Assembly: GCA_950295325.1 (NCBI GenBank)
Contig: OX485805.1
Location: forward strand, 13,054,501 to 13,118,500
DNA from: Polytrichum commune
Taxonomy: Eukaryota > Streptophyta > Polytrichopsida > Polytrichales > Polytrichaceae
Length of the DNA stretch: 64,000 bases
Direction of reading: 5' to 3'
The notes under the pieces are model-generated. The model had not been told where the DNA came from, made no database searches, and saw only the letters and a program-made list of their open reading frames with translations. Positions 1 to 12,132 of this stretch are shown here, one piece after another (the stretch's first letter is position 1; each line of letters begins with the position of its first letter). The translations under genes and the position numbers were made by a program.

Positions 1-579
1 CAAAGTCGGGGTGCAGATGCAAAAGTTATGAGAGGTCAAACTGATCTAACAAGCCCGAGGAATTGTGTGAACCAGTGAACTTAGACATGCACAATATGTG
101 TGTAGGGATGTGGTTTGGTGGGGTGAGGTAAGCTGGCATGTAATGGATAATCCCCAACTCCCCATATGCTTTCGGCCATTGGGCAGATTGGAAATTGTCT
201 CATTTTGGTTAGCAATTGTGAATCATGTAGATTGTTGTTCCAAGTGGTGAAAGTCGGGTGTAGATGCAAAAGTTATGAGAGGTCAAAGTGATCTAACAAG
301 CCCGAGTAATTGTGTTAACTAACGAACTTAGACATGCACAATATGTGTGTAGGGATGTGGTTTGGTGGGGTGAGGTAAGCTGGCATGTAATGGATAATCC
401 CCAACTCCCCATATGCTTTTGGCCATTGGGTGGATTTGAAGTTGTCTCATTTTGGTTAGTAATTGTGAATCATTGAGATTGTTGTTCCAAGTGGTCAAAG
501 TCGGGGTGCACTTGCAAAAGTTACGAGAGGTCAAACTGATCAAATAGGCCCGCATAAATGTGTTAACTAGTGAACTTAG
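1..579. repeat. Tandem repeat, about 247 bp unit, 2.3 copies
   Basis: The phrase AAAGTCGGG recurs at positions 2, 250 and 497, giving a period of 247-248 bp. Two full units and about 80 bp of a third are visible before similarity stops near 579. The unit contains segments (GCAAAAGTTATGAGAGGTCAA and others) also found in the dispersed family R1 elsewhere in the window. The array starts at the window edge, so its true length is unknown. No convincing coding potential. Confidence 0.85.
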
Positions 580-1180
580 AGTGGTATTTTTATTTTCAGC
601 ACATTCTCCAATCTCAACATAACATGTGGTCCTAGGTGCATGTTCTTAACTACGAGCCTTGCCATATGCCACTCAAATATAGGCGATGCATAAAACTAGT
701 GTTTCATGAAGGCTTGCACATCTTATGTGGTCCTATTGTGGGTATTTTGACTCCACACACAATTTTGACCATTGAAACCGATTGGGTGTGGCCTCGTCTG
801 GTTAGCAATGGAAAATCATGCGAATCAACATTTCAAGTTTCAAAATTGGAGTTGAAATGCAAAAGTTAGAGAAGGTCAAAGTGAAGATTCTCGTGCTCTT
901 TAATGATCACATGGGCCCTCCCACTTGCATTAATTATTGAACCTAAGATTATTAGCATATTTTCAGCATATAGTCCAATTTATTTCATCGCAATACATGC
1001 CTTTTTGGCATATAATCTGAACCACACACCTTGCCATGCACCACTTAGACAAGGGTGTTCAATGAAGAAGAATGGCCACATAATGCACAAATACCTTAAT
1101 TGTTTGTATTGACCAAAAGCTCAAGAGTAATTTTGTGCCTAAGATATGTGTGCCATATGTGGTCAGTTGTCTTGTGTCAC
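580..1180. repeat. Degenerate copies of dispersed repeat family R1
   Basis: The stretch repeats phrases typical of family R1 (a species-specific name used here): a GCATGTTCTTAACTACGAGCC-like block, a block around ACTCAAATATAGGC, and AAAGTTAGAGAAGGTCAAAGTGA. It is diverged and broken. Open frames here are short and repeat-derived; no gene is supported. Confidence 0.5.
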
Positions 1181-1400
1181 TACACTAAACATGATATTTA
1201 ATGTCCCTCACTATTTGGTGTTGCACAAAGTTATATCCCTTGACTATTGATGTAGGTTTCTACCAAGTGAAGTAATTAATGTTCTATAATGTCCAAACAA
1301 CCTATTTGCCCTTTGTCGGTAAAACATGAGATATGTAGTAGATAGATATAACATTGCGTAACTCTCAATAGTAAGTGACACTAAATATCATATCCAATGA
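1181..1400. repeat. TIR repeat of the CACTACACTAAAT family, diverged copy
   Basis: The left end reads CACTACACTAAACATGATAT and the right end is the approximate inverse (GTGACACTAAATATCATAT). The same ends occur at 38237-38597, 54508-54840 and 56109-56512. No transposase is visible, so this is a non-autonomous element. The CACTA superfamily is suggested only by the terminal bases. Confidence 0.5.
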
Positions 1401-2975
1401 TTGAATAGGTGAAATAACAATGCAAATCTACCGTTGTGGTAGAGGTGTCGATTTCCTAGTGATGTAGAACAAATTTTCATTGATGCATCACAATTACCCA
1501 AGAACCTATGCTTGTAGTGTACACATAAGGTTAGTGGACCTAATTTCGTTCACTTACACTGAACATGTACCTACATTAAGAAGCATGTGGTTAGGTGAGG
1601 ATCAAAAACAAACACTAAAAAAAACATGTGTTGACATGTAATTGGACTACATGTTCAATGTTTGTTAACCTTTCTAAACTCAATAGACTACATAATTAGG
1701 TCAATAGACCTAGAAAATCATTTGATGAAAAGAACATCTTCACTATGATGTTGAATAGGATATTCATATGAACCCCAAAATTTATGAGGAAAATGGCTAC
1801 GAGCACAATTTGGATTTGCTAACCGTCACGCACGAATTGTGTGTTTCATATCCATGAGAAGTGGGCACACGTACCTTATTTTTGAGGTGAACTCCTTTCC
1901 ATCAGTGTGACAACAATGTGTTTACTTTCTTTCTTTTTCTTTTTCTTTTTGGGGGTGGGAGCAATTTATTTGTTTTGTTTTGTCTTGTTTGCCTTCCACT
2001 GTGTCTGGGTTACATCACCATAAACACTTGCAATCATGAGGTGGAAGTGGTATGGTGCAATGTTGTCACAGTCAACAACCTTGTTCCATACCTATCCATC
2101 TATTTTTGCAGATCTTGTCCTGTTTCTCGTCAACCAAGGTTGATCTTCATCCATCAATTATACCCAACCCATAATTCTGAATTTCTGTCTATTCCTCCAA
2201 GTTGACATGGTGCATTCACAACTTTTGACAGGAAAATGTACCACTGCTTACACCACCATCAAAGTTTCCTCTTCAAGGAGACAAAAGGAGCCGTATTCTC
2301 GTCTGTCACGTTTGTTCCTTTGTGTGGAGTTTTCGACAGTATGAACATACCTCGTTGCGCCTGTCTGTCTACGGTGGAATTCAAACAACCAATAACTTTT
2401 GCTATGTATGTGTTCCCAAGGCAGGTTGGACAATTTAAGATGCATTAAGTCTCGAGTCTCAATTGCATCGAAAGATGACAGAACTTAACTTTCTCTGTGT
2501 TTGCTGTCAATGAGCATTCACAATGACAACAGCACTTTCACAAAGTCCAAAAAAACGATGGGTCGTATAGTCCAGAGAATTATCTGCGTAGGAATGCTTT
2601 GTAGAACCTTGACACCATGCTGGAATACTTAAAAGAAAAAGACTGTATTTTACTATTAATAAATACCAGGAACACACTAAGATGCACTTTGCAGAAGGTA
2701 TGAGGTCAAATTGTGGGCACTCCCAACTCCACAAACAATTTTGGCCATTGGGTCAAATTGGGAATTGTCTCATCCGGTGAACTATTACAAATCGCAAAGA
2801 ATGTCATTTCAAGTTCAAGAATCAAATGCAACCTTATTGAAAGTGAGATTCCAATATGAAACTGAATGATATTCTTTAAACCTTGAAAACTTTATTCCTT
2901 AATTTCATCAACCTAGTGAGTATGCCAAATGTCCAGTGAGATTTACATCATTCAGTGAAGAGGCTAAGCTTATCC
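1401..2975. other. Intergenic DNA 3' of IMPL1, no gene seen
   Basis: About 1.6 kb of A+T-rich sequence with no exon-like stretch. Positions about 1740-1890 match the 3' part of repeat R1 (shared with 10480-10610 and 19320-19480), and about 2700-2860 matches its other half. The IMPL1 transcript should terminate within the last few hundred bases; no clear polyadenylation signal decides where. Confidence 0.5.
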
Positions 2976-5900
2976 TTAAACATCAGAAATATAACCAGAG
3001 GGCTTCATCCATTGGGAGAAATCAAAGCCATCACCTATCAACTTCTCGGTTGCTGGTTGAATTGATTGCAAAAGCTGCATGATCACCAAAATCACTTTTG
3101 TCTTAGTCTCCTAATGTAAGTGGGCCTAAAACAGACACTTTTAGCACTGCGCCCACTTCTCCTAGGATACTAAACATGAGATTAGTACAGATGCATAGCA
3201 AATCCAGATCAAGGCCGTGGCCAGTGCCCTCATAAATTTCTGAGCTTCTATGAAAATCCTATTCATTATCACAGTGAAAATTCTCTTTTTAAATGATAAA
3301 CATAAATCCCCCCAATTATGTTGACTGCTGAACTTAGAATAGTGAACAGATTTTCAGCACATAGACTGATCTCTTTTAAAGACATGATGGCTTTTTGGTG
3401 GCTGTTCTTAGATCCACATCTAACAACACACCACTCAAATAAAGGTGTTCGAGTAAGAGAAGTAACCAAATTAGGCCTGCTGACCTTGTAGAAAAAAGAA
3501 GAGCAATAAGGGAAGAGAAGAAATATTGCAAGTGAATAAGTGAAGCCATTTCATCACAAACAAGCCAGTATTTTTAAGTGTGTTGTAATTCAAAAATTTA
3601 TAGAAACAAAAAGATTCGAGCTAACCTTGTTATGAATGGCACCGTTGCTGACAATAACTGAGCGGTCGAAGACACTGAAATCTCCACCATCCATGCGTGT
3701 AACTTTTCCTCCAGCTTCTTCAACCATCTGTGCACAAAGTACCCTTTCCATTAACTTCATATCCAGAATTTTTTAAGTACACTCTTAATTACCACTATGA
3801 AAGTCCTTAAAAACTCAGAGTCCAGACATTTAGACTTATCCTTTAACTCAATGGGACCAGTGATCGGGAGATTTTTGGGCATAATCGGTTGAGATCCTAG
3901 TGTTTGCAAGTCCAACTGGTTACATGTTGACATCCTTTGGTTTTCCCTTATTAAATTGGGGTATATTCTATAAATTCCTCTAAAATGATCGGTAATTTTC
4001 CTGTAGTCCTGATCTTCAACCAGTTATTTCTCAAACTCAAGCGGTTCATCTGTAACTAACTGACGGTTCTCCCCGATCATAGAATGGGACTTCTCGTCGG
4101 GAGGTGGTCCCTATGATTTCCATAGGTTGTTTTGCATACAAAGTCAATCAAATTAAAATTTTCCACTTGTGGTGCATGCTGGAGGTAGGGTTTGAATTTG
4201 AATGATGAGAAACCTATTTTGATTCATTGGGGGCCAAACTCATTATGGAACCTCTTAGCATCGCATAATGAGTTTGACCCCCAATGAACCAATATAGAAT
4301 GTTCAAATCACCACACTACTTCCAACCATGCATCGAAAACTTACCTTAGATGAAAGGTGTTGAATACAAAGAAACCAACTCCCAACTAAAAGTCATGTTG
4401 AGTTAGAGTGACCCATATTACCAAAGATGAATTCCTTCAAAATATAAATTCTACCGCACTGAATCTTATTGTCTTTAACTTAAAATTTAGGAGATTAGAG
4501 AGATGGAAAGAAACAGTTTACCAAAACGCCAGCAGCCATGTCCCAAGGTTTGAGGCGAAACTCCCAATAAGCATCAGCCACGCCAAGGGCTACGTGGCAC
4601 ATGTCTACTGCTGCAGCACCCAATCTCCTTACACCCTGTCTCCCACAAAAATATATTGCACTTGAAAGGAAAGTAACCACCAGCAAAAGTGCCTTAATTT
4701 TGTGGTGAAGCCACTCTCAATAAGCTCATCATCAGAACCATGCAAAGCGAGAGAGATGACTCCAATGTTCCCATCGGCATGAATTATGGTGTTGCTTCAT
4801 CTTCAAGTTAGTCTAGCTAGAAAGTAAGAAAGATGACTCTGATGTTGCCACCGGTGTGATCGATGATGATGCTTCATCTTCGAGTTGGTCTAAGTCTATA
4901 TGTAATCCCAAAACAAAGATCATGAGAAATAGAGGACCCCCAAAGATTATTGCCTCCCTTCAAAGGTGAACACCTTGAGTAGGCATGGACAAGTTGGCAT
5001 CCACCTATCTCCCCCAAGGCAAGCCTTTAGGTTCCCATGCTGTTGCTTATATATATCCTCTTTACTTAGATACCCCACTATGATTGGGTGGACCATTGGT
5101 AGTAGGGTGCACCGGAAATCAAGTGCTAGGAAGGTTGCCCATCCGAGTCCTACTCCGACCTTAGGTGGGTTAACGTGGGAGGATAACCATAGCGATCATG
5201 GTTTAAGGCCTTGGGTTTAAGCCGACTTTTAAGTTAGTCTAATTTCTATATGTAATCTTAAACATACATCACGTGAATCAGAGGGAACTTGAAGACCCTA
5301 ATGCCTCACGTCAAAGGTGAACACTTTGAATGAGAACTAGAGGGCCTTGAAGACTACTACCTCATGTCAAAGGCGAAGACTTTGAATGGGCACGAACAAG
5401 CCAACCCACACTTAAATCTCCCACAAGGGCAAGTCCCAAGGTTCCCACACGGTTGGTTCAATTTTGTGAGGGAGACATTGCCAAAAAGTTCATCATGAGA
5501 AGCATGCAAGAACAAGATAGAGAGATGACTCTGATGCTGCCACCAATGTGAATTATGGTGTTGCTTCATGTTCAAGTTTGTCTACTTCTGTATGTTACTC
5601 CATAACTGACATCACGAGAATTAGAGAGACCTTGAAGCCTCATGCCAAAGGTGAACACCATGAATGGGCATGCACAAGTTGACTTGCACATAATCTCCCC
5701 CAAAGGCAAGCCCCTAAGTTCCCACATGGGTGGCTGTAAATATCCAATTCACTAGAAATTAATTGCTAGGAAGGTCAGCCATTTGAGCACTTGTGCAGCT
5801 TAAAAGTCAAAATTCCCATAAGATCCAGTTTAAGGCCTTGAGTTTAAGCCTCCCTCCATGCAAAAGCATTACCATATAAAGCATTCAAAGCCTTGAGAAC

Positions 5901-8900
5901 CCTAGTGGGAGATTAACACCAGAAAGCAACTCTTCTGGACAATTTTAAGATAAGTGTCCACCCTACTAACTCAATGGAACATTTTGTTGGGAGTTGGTAC
6001 CTTACGATTATCCATCTGTTGTTTTGCACACAAAATCAATAATTTCTTTCCACTTGCAGTGCATGTTCAAAGGTAGTGTTTGAATTTGAATGAAGAACAA
6101 CCTGTTTCAATTCGTGAGGGCCAGAATCATTTTAGCACCTCTTGGCATGCCAAAATGAGTTTAACCTTCAATGAATTGATATAGATTGTTTTTTGATCAA
6201 ACCTCCACACTACCTCCAAGCATGCACCATAAACTTACCAAACATGGAAGGTCTTGTGTGCAAAGCAACCAATTCCCAACCAAAAGTCATGCTGAGTTAG
6301 AGGATGACTCTATTGTGCTAATTTTATTGGAAATAGACATCACAAAATTCTGCTCTGACAATATTTACAAATACAAGTGATATGAGTGCAAACTTACCCT
6401 GCTAGTATCTGTGAATTCCTGGAACAGGGCAATATTGGTTGCCCATGCTTCATCGTGCTCATACCCGAAGCCAGTCACTAGAAGTGACCTTTCTATCTGT
6501 TCAGAACCAACCAACCAAAATTCTAAGCTAATCTCAGAGAGTTGATGGCACAGTGAACTTGCATTCTAATTAAAATTAAACAATATCATTTCACTTGTGT
6601 ACAATATTTTCACCTGGAAACTTAGGAAGTTGCAGAGACAGGTCGACAACTTCATTGAAGTGCCTCGACAAAGTTACCCAAAAGAGGTTGATTATAGGTA
6701 CAACAGAAAAGGTTAACTCTAGGTTCAGTCACCAGACAAAAATTATATTAACACCTATACTTTATATCTTTCCACTCATATGACGTACTAGATCATTAAG
6801 GTAATAGAAGATGGAGTAAATGAAGGTTTGACCACATACCAGGTCGTTGCTGCTAACGTGAATGCGATGACCATTACAAAATGCTCCACCTCCTGCCAAT
6901 GCCTACATCATCAGTTTGCAACTCTATGATGTGAAAAGATTAATCACGCTGATACATCCGTCGAACCTCAGTGTAAATTATACTCATACCCATCCCTAAT
7001 CGTTTTAATGTACACTCAGGTACTATCCTTTCCATAAATACACCCATGTTCTATTTTGACAATGACCCAAAAAAGAAATAATTGAATCCGACAATACTTA
7101 TCCACCACAACTTCAATGCCCAAGAGATGTCATATGGAGGAGATTTAGGCTACTTACTGAATATTTTAAAATATTTAAAGCTAAAAGTGTCAAAAGTGAC
7201 CCTTATCCAAAATTAGCAAAACTATTATATGCATAATTCCAATCACAGGATACATACAAGTAGAATGACTTATAGAGAGATTTGGGTTGGTATAAATGAC
7301 CTAGACTCAAGTCCATACCACGTGTATCTAATCACCGTTGTTGCATTTGACTTTGCTTTCATTCCGCTTTCTAGTAGGTTGTACTAAATATGAAATTCAA
7401 TCCAACAGACCAAATAAATGTCATTTTCAACACTAGTTGGAGGTTCGTGAAAATAATCACGTATCCCGTATAAACACACCCCCAATCCTTTAAGGGTTAA
7501 GAGATTGATAAAGTGTACACTTCGACTTAAGAAATCTACCAAGACCCACATGAACAAGACTTGACTTAAGAGGCAAAAGAGCAGGGCTGACTGGTGGCAG
7601 TTGCCTGCGGATGCTTGGAAAGTTCGTGTCACCCATGCAAAAGGTCCTCCTGCAAACTCCACCTGCTCAAGCCCCACACCATTCAAATCTTGTCACTCCT
7701 TGAACCCTAAACCTTGATACAAACCCCTCAAGTAGAGAATGATGAGTTCTATCATTTTATAGCAAACACTTTATCATTGTGTTCCAAGAGATTTTCATGG
7801 CATCACTTTGATTCTGTGTATGTGTACCTCTCTCTATCTCTACCTCTCTGTTTCAGGTTATAAGACCAGCTCCCATGGTCATTGCAAAATGATTCTCTAA
7901 ATAATTGGCTTTCAAAGTTTCTTGGGCCAATGTTGCATGCTCATCTGCCATATAAAATCCACATAATGTCATAAATTTTCATTGCCCATTGAGTATTGAC
8001 GACCCTTATAAGTTCTTTGACTGTCAATTCTTGAAGGTGGGAAGGGGTTTAAAAGGTTGTCTCCCTCTCAATAATTGGTGAGCAATAAGGATTTGAAAAA
8101 CATATGGGCTTTGTTATGTGCCCCCTCTTCCTCCCACCAAAAAAACCTAGAAATCCAATGATTATTGAGAGAATCATATTCCAGGGACAATAGGAGTTGC
8201 TCTAAGGTGTCCTGAACCTACAATTGTAGTCATGAATATGCTGTCAAAATATACTTGCCAACTCACAAACCCTAGAAACGTACACAAACTGACAAGAAGC
8301 TGATACATGATCCCATATGGAAATGTTAAATTTCCAGGCATGATTGAAATGACAAAGAAAGTCCCTACTTACCACTGTGGCAGCAAGGGGTCTCCCACGA
8401 TGAAGCACAGCAATGGAGACAGCAAAAGATGGGTAACCATGGGCAAAATTTGTTGTACCATCTGCACACCATGAAGGTAGAAATGCTTATTTCAACATGT
8501 GAACAGTTCGAGTCATAGGCAGTCTTTAAAAAGAGGATATACAACGCTACAGTAGGTGTCAACCTGCACTTTACAATGAGATTAAGTAACTCATGCAATA
8601 GGACACATGTGTAAGTCTACCAGAATTGTGAAATGTGCTCATTGATTACCACAACTTTTTATTGCTGATGGAAACCAGTCAGATCCATTAAGGTGTGTGG
8701 GTCTTATGCGGTGACCATTCTTAACCGGACGCCCATAATGAGTGGTATATGGCAAGACTTGTGGTTGAGAACGGACACCAAAAAGACATAATGTGTTTAG
8801 ATGAGATTGGACTATGTGCTCAAAATATAGACACCATCCTAGGTTCAATAGGTAATGCAATTGGGAGGGTCCTACTATGTGAATACTTAAAGAGAAAGAG

Positions 8901-11900
8901 AATCTTCACTAATACCTCCTATAACTTTTGCATCTCGTGAAACTTCGAATCTCAAACTTGAAATGACAATCCTTGTGATTCATCGTAATTCCTAACAGGG
9001 TGTAACAATTCCTGAGCCAATCCAACAGCCAGATTGTTTGAGCGTTGGAAGTGCCCACAATATGGCCACATACCTGAAATATCAAGGGAACTGAGAATGC
9101 AAAGTAAAGTACCAAAGGTGTATCTTACTTAGGAATGTGCGTCTTATGTGGTCAATCTTCTTAACCACACACCTATGTTTTAGTTGTATATGGCATACTT
9201 ATAGTCAAGAACGGACATAAAAATAGATGCATGTCGTGATGAGATTGGACTATGTGCTCAAATCATAGACACCATTTTAGGGGTGATAGTATAGGTGAAT
9301 GGGAGGGCCTATGTGATCACTCAAAGAGAAAGAGAATCTTCACTTTGACCTCCCATAACTTTTGCATCTTGTGAAATTCTAATCCTCAAACCTGTAGTAA
9401 CAATCCTCGTGATTCATCACATGGAGACATACCTAGAGGATCAATGCACCAAAGGTACTCCGAAGTTGGGTCACCGCTCACACCTCCTTCCTCCCCTAAA
9501 ATGAGATGATTAGGGAACCTTTCCCTCACAACTTCTAAAATGGCAAGCTCCGTATTGCGATCCGTACTGTCCAATTTTCACATCCCACTATTAACTTTTA
9601 AACTTGTTAGTGCAATCCTCATAAATAAAAATGGAAGCCCAGCTTTCCTCTGATCTAAGAGTAAGGCAGTGTCTCTCTCCCCCAATTAATCCAGCGGGAA
9701 GAACTTCATGGTGCCCTAAAATGGGCTTATTTCTCTTGACACACACAACAAGTATATCCTCTTTTCTTTCAATGCTATGATATCATTCATATCCTTATAA
9801 CTATATACAACACTCATAAATAAAGGTGATCAGTACTCAGAAACTAGAATGAAATAGAAAACAAGGGAATGTGGCTTTGCCACGAGAGGTTGTGTCCTAA
9901 AATGACATTTCAAAAGTAATTATTTGTAATTACTAGATCTTTTCATATTAAATTGGAAATATCGACGAGCTTCCACTGAGCTTCACCAAACCTTATCCAT
10001 TAAGTACTGACACGTATTACCCAGACCCTAATACCACCCAAAGGCAATCTTCACAATGCCTCTATCCCATGATATGGGACAGAGCCAAAAAATCACACAT
10101 ATGGCAGTTGCTAACTAGTGAATCATTGTCTTGAGACTCTGCTATTGATCTCCAAAGGTGACTGGCATTAATTTTTATTTTTTGTGTTGACTCAAGCAAA
10201 TTGTTGTATAGGACGTGTACTAGAGGAAACCAGGAGAGATGGACAAAACCCCGTAAGGTAAGCGGGCCTAATTCGGTACCTCGTCTTCAAAGGACGCCTA
10301 TATTTGAGTGGTGTGTGGTTAAGTGTGGATCTAAGAACATACATCAAAAAGGCATCATGTGTTTAGAAAAGATTGGACTGCGTGCTTAAAAATTTGTTAA
10401 CTATTCTATGCTCAATTGACTCAATAGTGAAAATAATTGGGGAAACCTATATGATCATTAAATGAGAAAGAGATTCTTCACTTTGGTGATGCATAAGATA
10501 TTGTGAGAAAAACGGCTATGGGCACGATTTGGATTTGCTAATCTTCTCGCACTGATTTTGTGTTTGGTATCCTACAAGAAATGGGTGTAGGGCTAAAAGT
10601 GTCCGTGTAAGGACCACTTACCTTAGGAGGAAAAGAAAAAGCCAAAAGTTTAGTTTATTAAAGAGAACACCCCAATTTCCTAACAAACACAGCAAAACAA
10701 TCAAATATGGAGTGGTCACTCACTCTGTCACAAGGTCGGTCTTGCCCTTGTAGTCAATGTTTCGAGGCTTGTCAACAGCAGCCATAATCACCTACATTGC
10801 CAATGAAAAACAAAGCAACAGATAATCAGGTAAGGTATCAGATAATCAAGTACAAATTTCTGTAAATTTGATCCCATGGGCAATTTTTCTGAAATTGACC
10901 CCAATACCCCCACATCCTTAACCTTCATATTCATAAACGCTCCATGTGAAGTGTGATCTCTACCCAACAAATAGGAATTCGTAAGACGTTTCATCTTAAT
11001 CCAGATGCTAGGATGGCGGAATCTGAATATATAGCACAAGACCCTCAAATGGTTTCTCAAGAATCAGATAATCAAATGCAGTAATCTGCTCATTCGACCT
11101 CGTGGGAATTTGTCTGAAATAGACCCAAATACTCTCACATCCCTAAAAAAAAGCCTTGAATTTCATAATGCTGATAGTTTTGGCTAGAATTCAAGCGCTC
11201 CGTGAGAAGTAATATCATCTCTACCCAAAAATTACATGGTCGAGAATCGTCGCATTTCGGTAGGCTCAGATTCTGCTATCAAACACCAAATGCTGCGAAC
11301 TCTATACCCTCGAGCAGAAATCCTTTAGTCTTCATACCACCAATGCAATGATGAAATAAATTAAGGAATTTAGAACCAGCTCGCCTGCCATGGAAATGAT
11401 TCCAAAAACAAAACGCACAAGTAATTCATTCCGGCTGTTGGAATGGTGGAAATCGGATAAACACCTCATAGCCAATTGTTTCTGAAATTGTCCCAAACAC
11501 ATGGTTCTGATTGTTTTAACCAGCATTTTAACACTCCGAAGAAGCATTATCATCATCAAGCACCCAACCTACGTGGTCGAGAATCGCGTAATTTCAGTAT
11601 GCTCAGAATCTGCTCTCAAACACCGAATGCTGCGAACCCTCTACCCCGAGAGCAGAAACGCTCGACAAATTAATTCATACCGCCAATGCAGTGCAATGCA
11701 ATGAAGGAATTGAGGAAGGACCTCAGAACCAGTCCGCCTTAAATGGAGTCCTTAGTGGAAACGTGGGAAAATTCACTGATCTCTCTACTACGAATTCGAA
11801 AAAACAGTGCGCCCGATTTTTCTTTCACTCACCTCTGCACCCCGGCGGCCAGCAGCGTCCAAAGCCTCCATCAACTCCTTCACAGGAAGAGACGCCGCAT

Positions 11901-12132
11901 CCAAAGCCCCAATTCTTACAGACCTCTCCGCCGACGAGACAGCCGCTCTCGGGGACACCGTGCCGCGCGTCTGCGGCACCCCGGAAACGGCCCAAGAAGG
12001 GAGGTTGGCATTCGCAATCCACATTTTGGCGCCCGGAGCTCGTCCGCTGCAGGAGCTCCTCCGCGTGGAAGTGCCTGCGGGCGGGAAGAGGAGAGCGGAG
12101 CCTAACAGCGAGGTGGCCGCGCTGGCCGCCAT
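2976..12132 (-). CDS. IMPL1: Chloroplastic inositol monophosphatase-like protein (IMPL1 type), ten exons
   Basis: Mg-dependent phosphatase of the inositol monophosphatase superfamily; plant IMPL1 enzymes are plastid proteins that hydrolyse inositol phosphates and related sugar phosphates. Exons in transcription order: 12132-11833, 10791-10724, 9566-9433, 8461-8373, 7662-7605, 6892-6840, 6496-6398, 4635-4522, 3727-3626, 3074-2976. They sum to 1,116 nt (371 aa), in phase throughout and, from memory, the length of the Arabidopsis protein. Residues 1 to about 70 are rich in Ala, Ser and Arg, as in a plastid transit peptide. Residues 147-151 (GEEGG) and 162-173 (WCIDPLDGTTNF, its Asp split across an intron) carry the metal ligands of motif 1; 297-312 ([16 protein letters not shown]) form motif 2. 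Intron 5 has a GC donor; the other introns are GT-AG. The start is the ATG at 12132; an in-frame ATG 26 codons upstream is possible. Family and exon structure are certain, substrate is not. Confidence 0.93.
3116..3480 (-). repeat. Dispersed TIR-like repeat R1, in IMPL1 intron 9
   Basis: Runs from AAGTGGGCCTAAAACAG to the inverse-like AATTAGGCCTGCTGACCTT. Related to the copies at 10248-10617 and 19108-19486 but in opposite orientation. About 365 bp, no protein, ends not confirmed by a target duplication. Confidence 0.6.
3858..4082 (-). mobile_element. hAT-like MITE with 8-bp target duplication, in IMPL1 intron 8
   Basis: A 225-bp element with inverted ends CAGTGATCGGGAGA and TCTCCCCGATCATAG, flanked by perfect 8-bp direct repeats AATGGGAC (3850-3857 and 4083-4090). 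The 8-bp duplication and the CAGTG-type end are hallmarks of hAT transposons. No coding capacity. It belongs to the same family as 25741, 32099, 38619, 62396 and 62592. Confidence 0.88.
4140..4440. repeat. Palindrome-bearing repeat, copy 1 of 2 in IMPL1 introns
   Basis: Shares about 270 bp with 6040-6310: GGTAGGGTTTGAATTTGAATG at the start, then an inverted repeat around 4225-4290 (a phrase near CATTGGGGGCCAAACTCATTA and its complement), then CAACTCCCAACTAAAAGTCATG. The two copies flank exon 8, so they mark either an intronic duplication or two insertions of one fold-back element. Confidence 0.65.
4738..5880. repeat. Degenerate tandem array, units of roughly 300-360 bp, IMPL1 intron 7
   Basis: Three or four diverged repeats carry the same ordered phrases: GAGAGATGACTCTGATG, TTGCTTCATGTTCAAGTTTG, CATCACGAGAATTAGAG, CAAAGGTGAACACC, and CACAAGTTGGCATCCAC-like blocks followed by AAGGCAAGCC. 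Occurrences begin near 4750, 4840, 5230 and 5520. Non-coding; it accounts for most of the length of this intron. Confidence 0.7.
6040..6310. repeat. Palindrome-bearing repeat, copy 2 of 2 in IMPL1 introns
   Basis: Second copy of the repeat at 4140-4440, same orientation, with the internal inverted repeat more decayed (6105-6175). It ends about 90 bp before exon 7. Confidence 0.65.
7130..7420. repeat. Dispersed repeat R2, in IMPL1 intron 5
   Basis: Shares with 18455-18735 (in a COG1 intron) the ordered phrases AGCTAAAAGTGTCAAAAGTGACCCTTA, ATATGCATAATTCCAATC, CTCAAGTCCATACCA, and GACCAAATAAATGTCAT (some differ by a few bases). No coding capacity and no clear terminal repeats. Both copies lie in introns of adjacent genes. 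Confidence 0.65.
8690..8950 (+). repeat. Dispersed repeat R1, partial copy in IMPL1 intron 3
   Basis: Contains AACGGACACCAAAAAGACATA, ATTGGACTATGTGCTCAAAAT and AAAGAGAAAGAGAATCTTCA, matching the next copy at 9120-9370 and the copies at 10248 and 19108. The two partial copies lie about 430 bp apart in direct orientation. Confidence 0.65.
9120..9370 (+). repeat. Dispersed repeat R1, partial copy next to IMPL1 exon 3
   Basis: Direct repeat of 8690-8950. The repeat and its flank run to within about 60 bp of the 3' end of exon 3 (9433), so the donor site of this exon is closely bordered by repeat DNA. Confidence 0.65.
10248..10617 (+). repeat. Dispersed repeat R1, full-length copy in IMPL1 intron 2
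   Basis: About 370 bp with approximate inverted ends AAGGTAAGCGGGCCTAA and the inverse of GGACCACTTACCTT. Same family and orientation as 19108-19486. The internal phrase GAGTGGTGTGTGGTTAAGTG is conserved among copies. The superfamily cannot be assigned. Confidence 0.65.

Noticed and set aside
1-579. CRISPR-like array
   Set aside because: The repeat unit is about 247 bp with no short repeat-spacer alternation, and the genome is eukaryotic.
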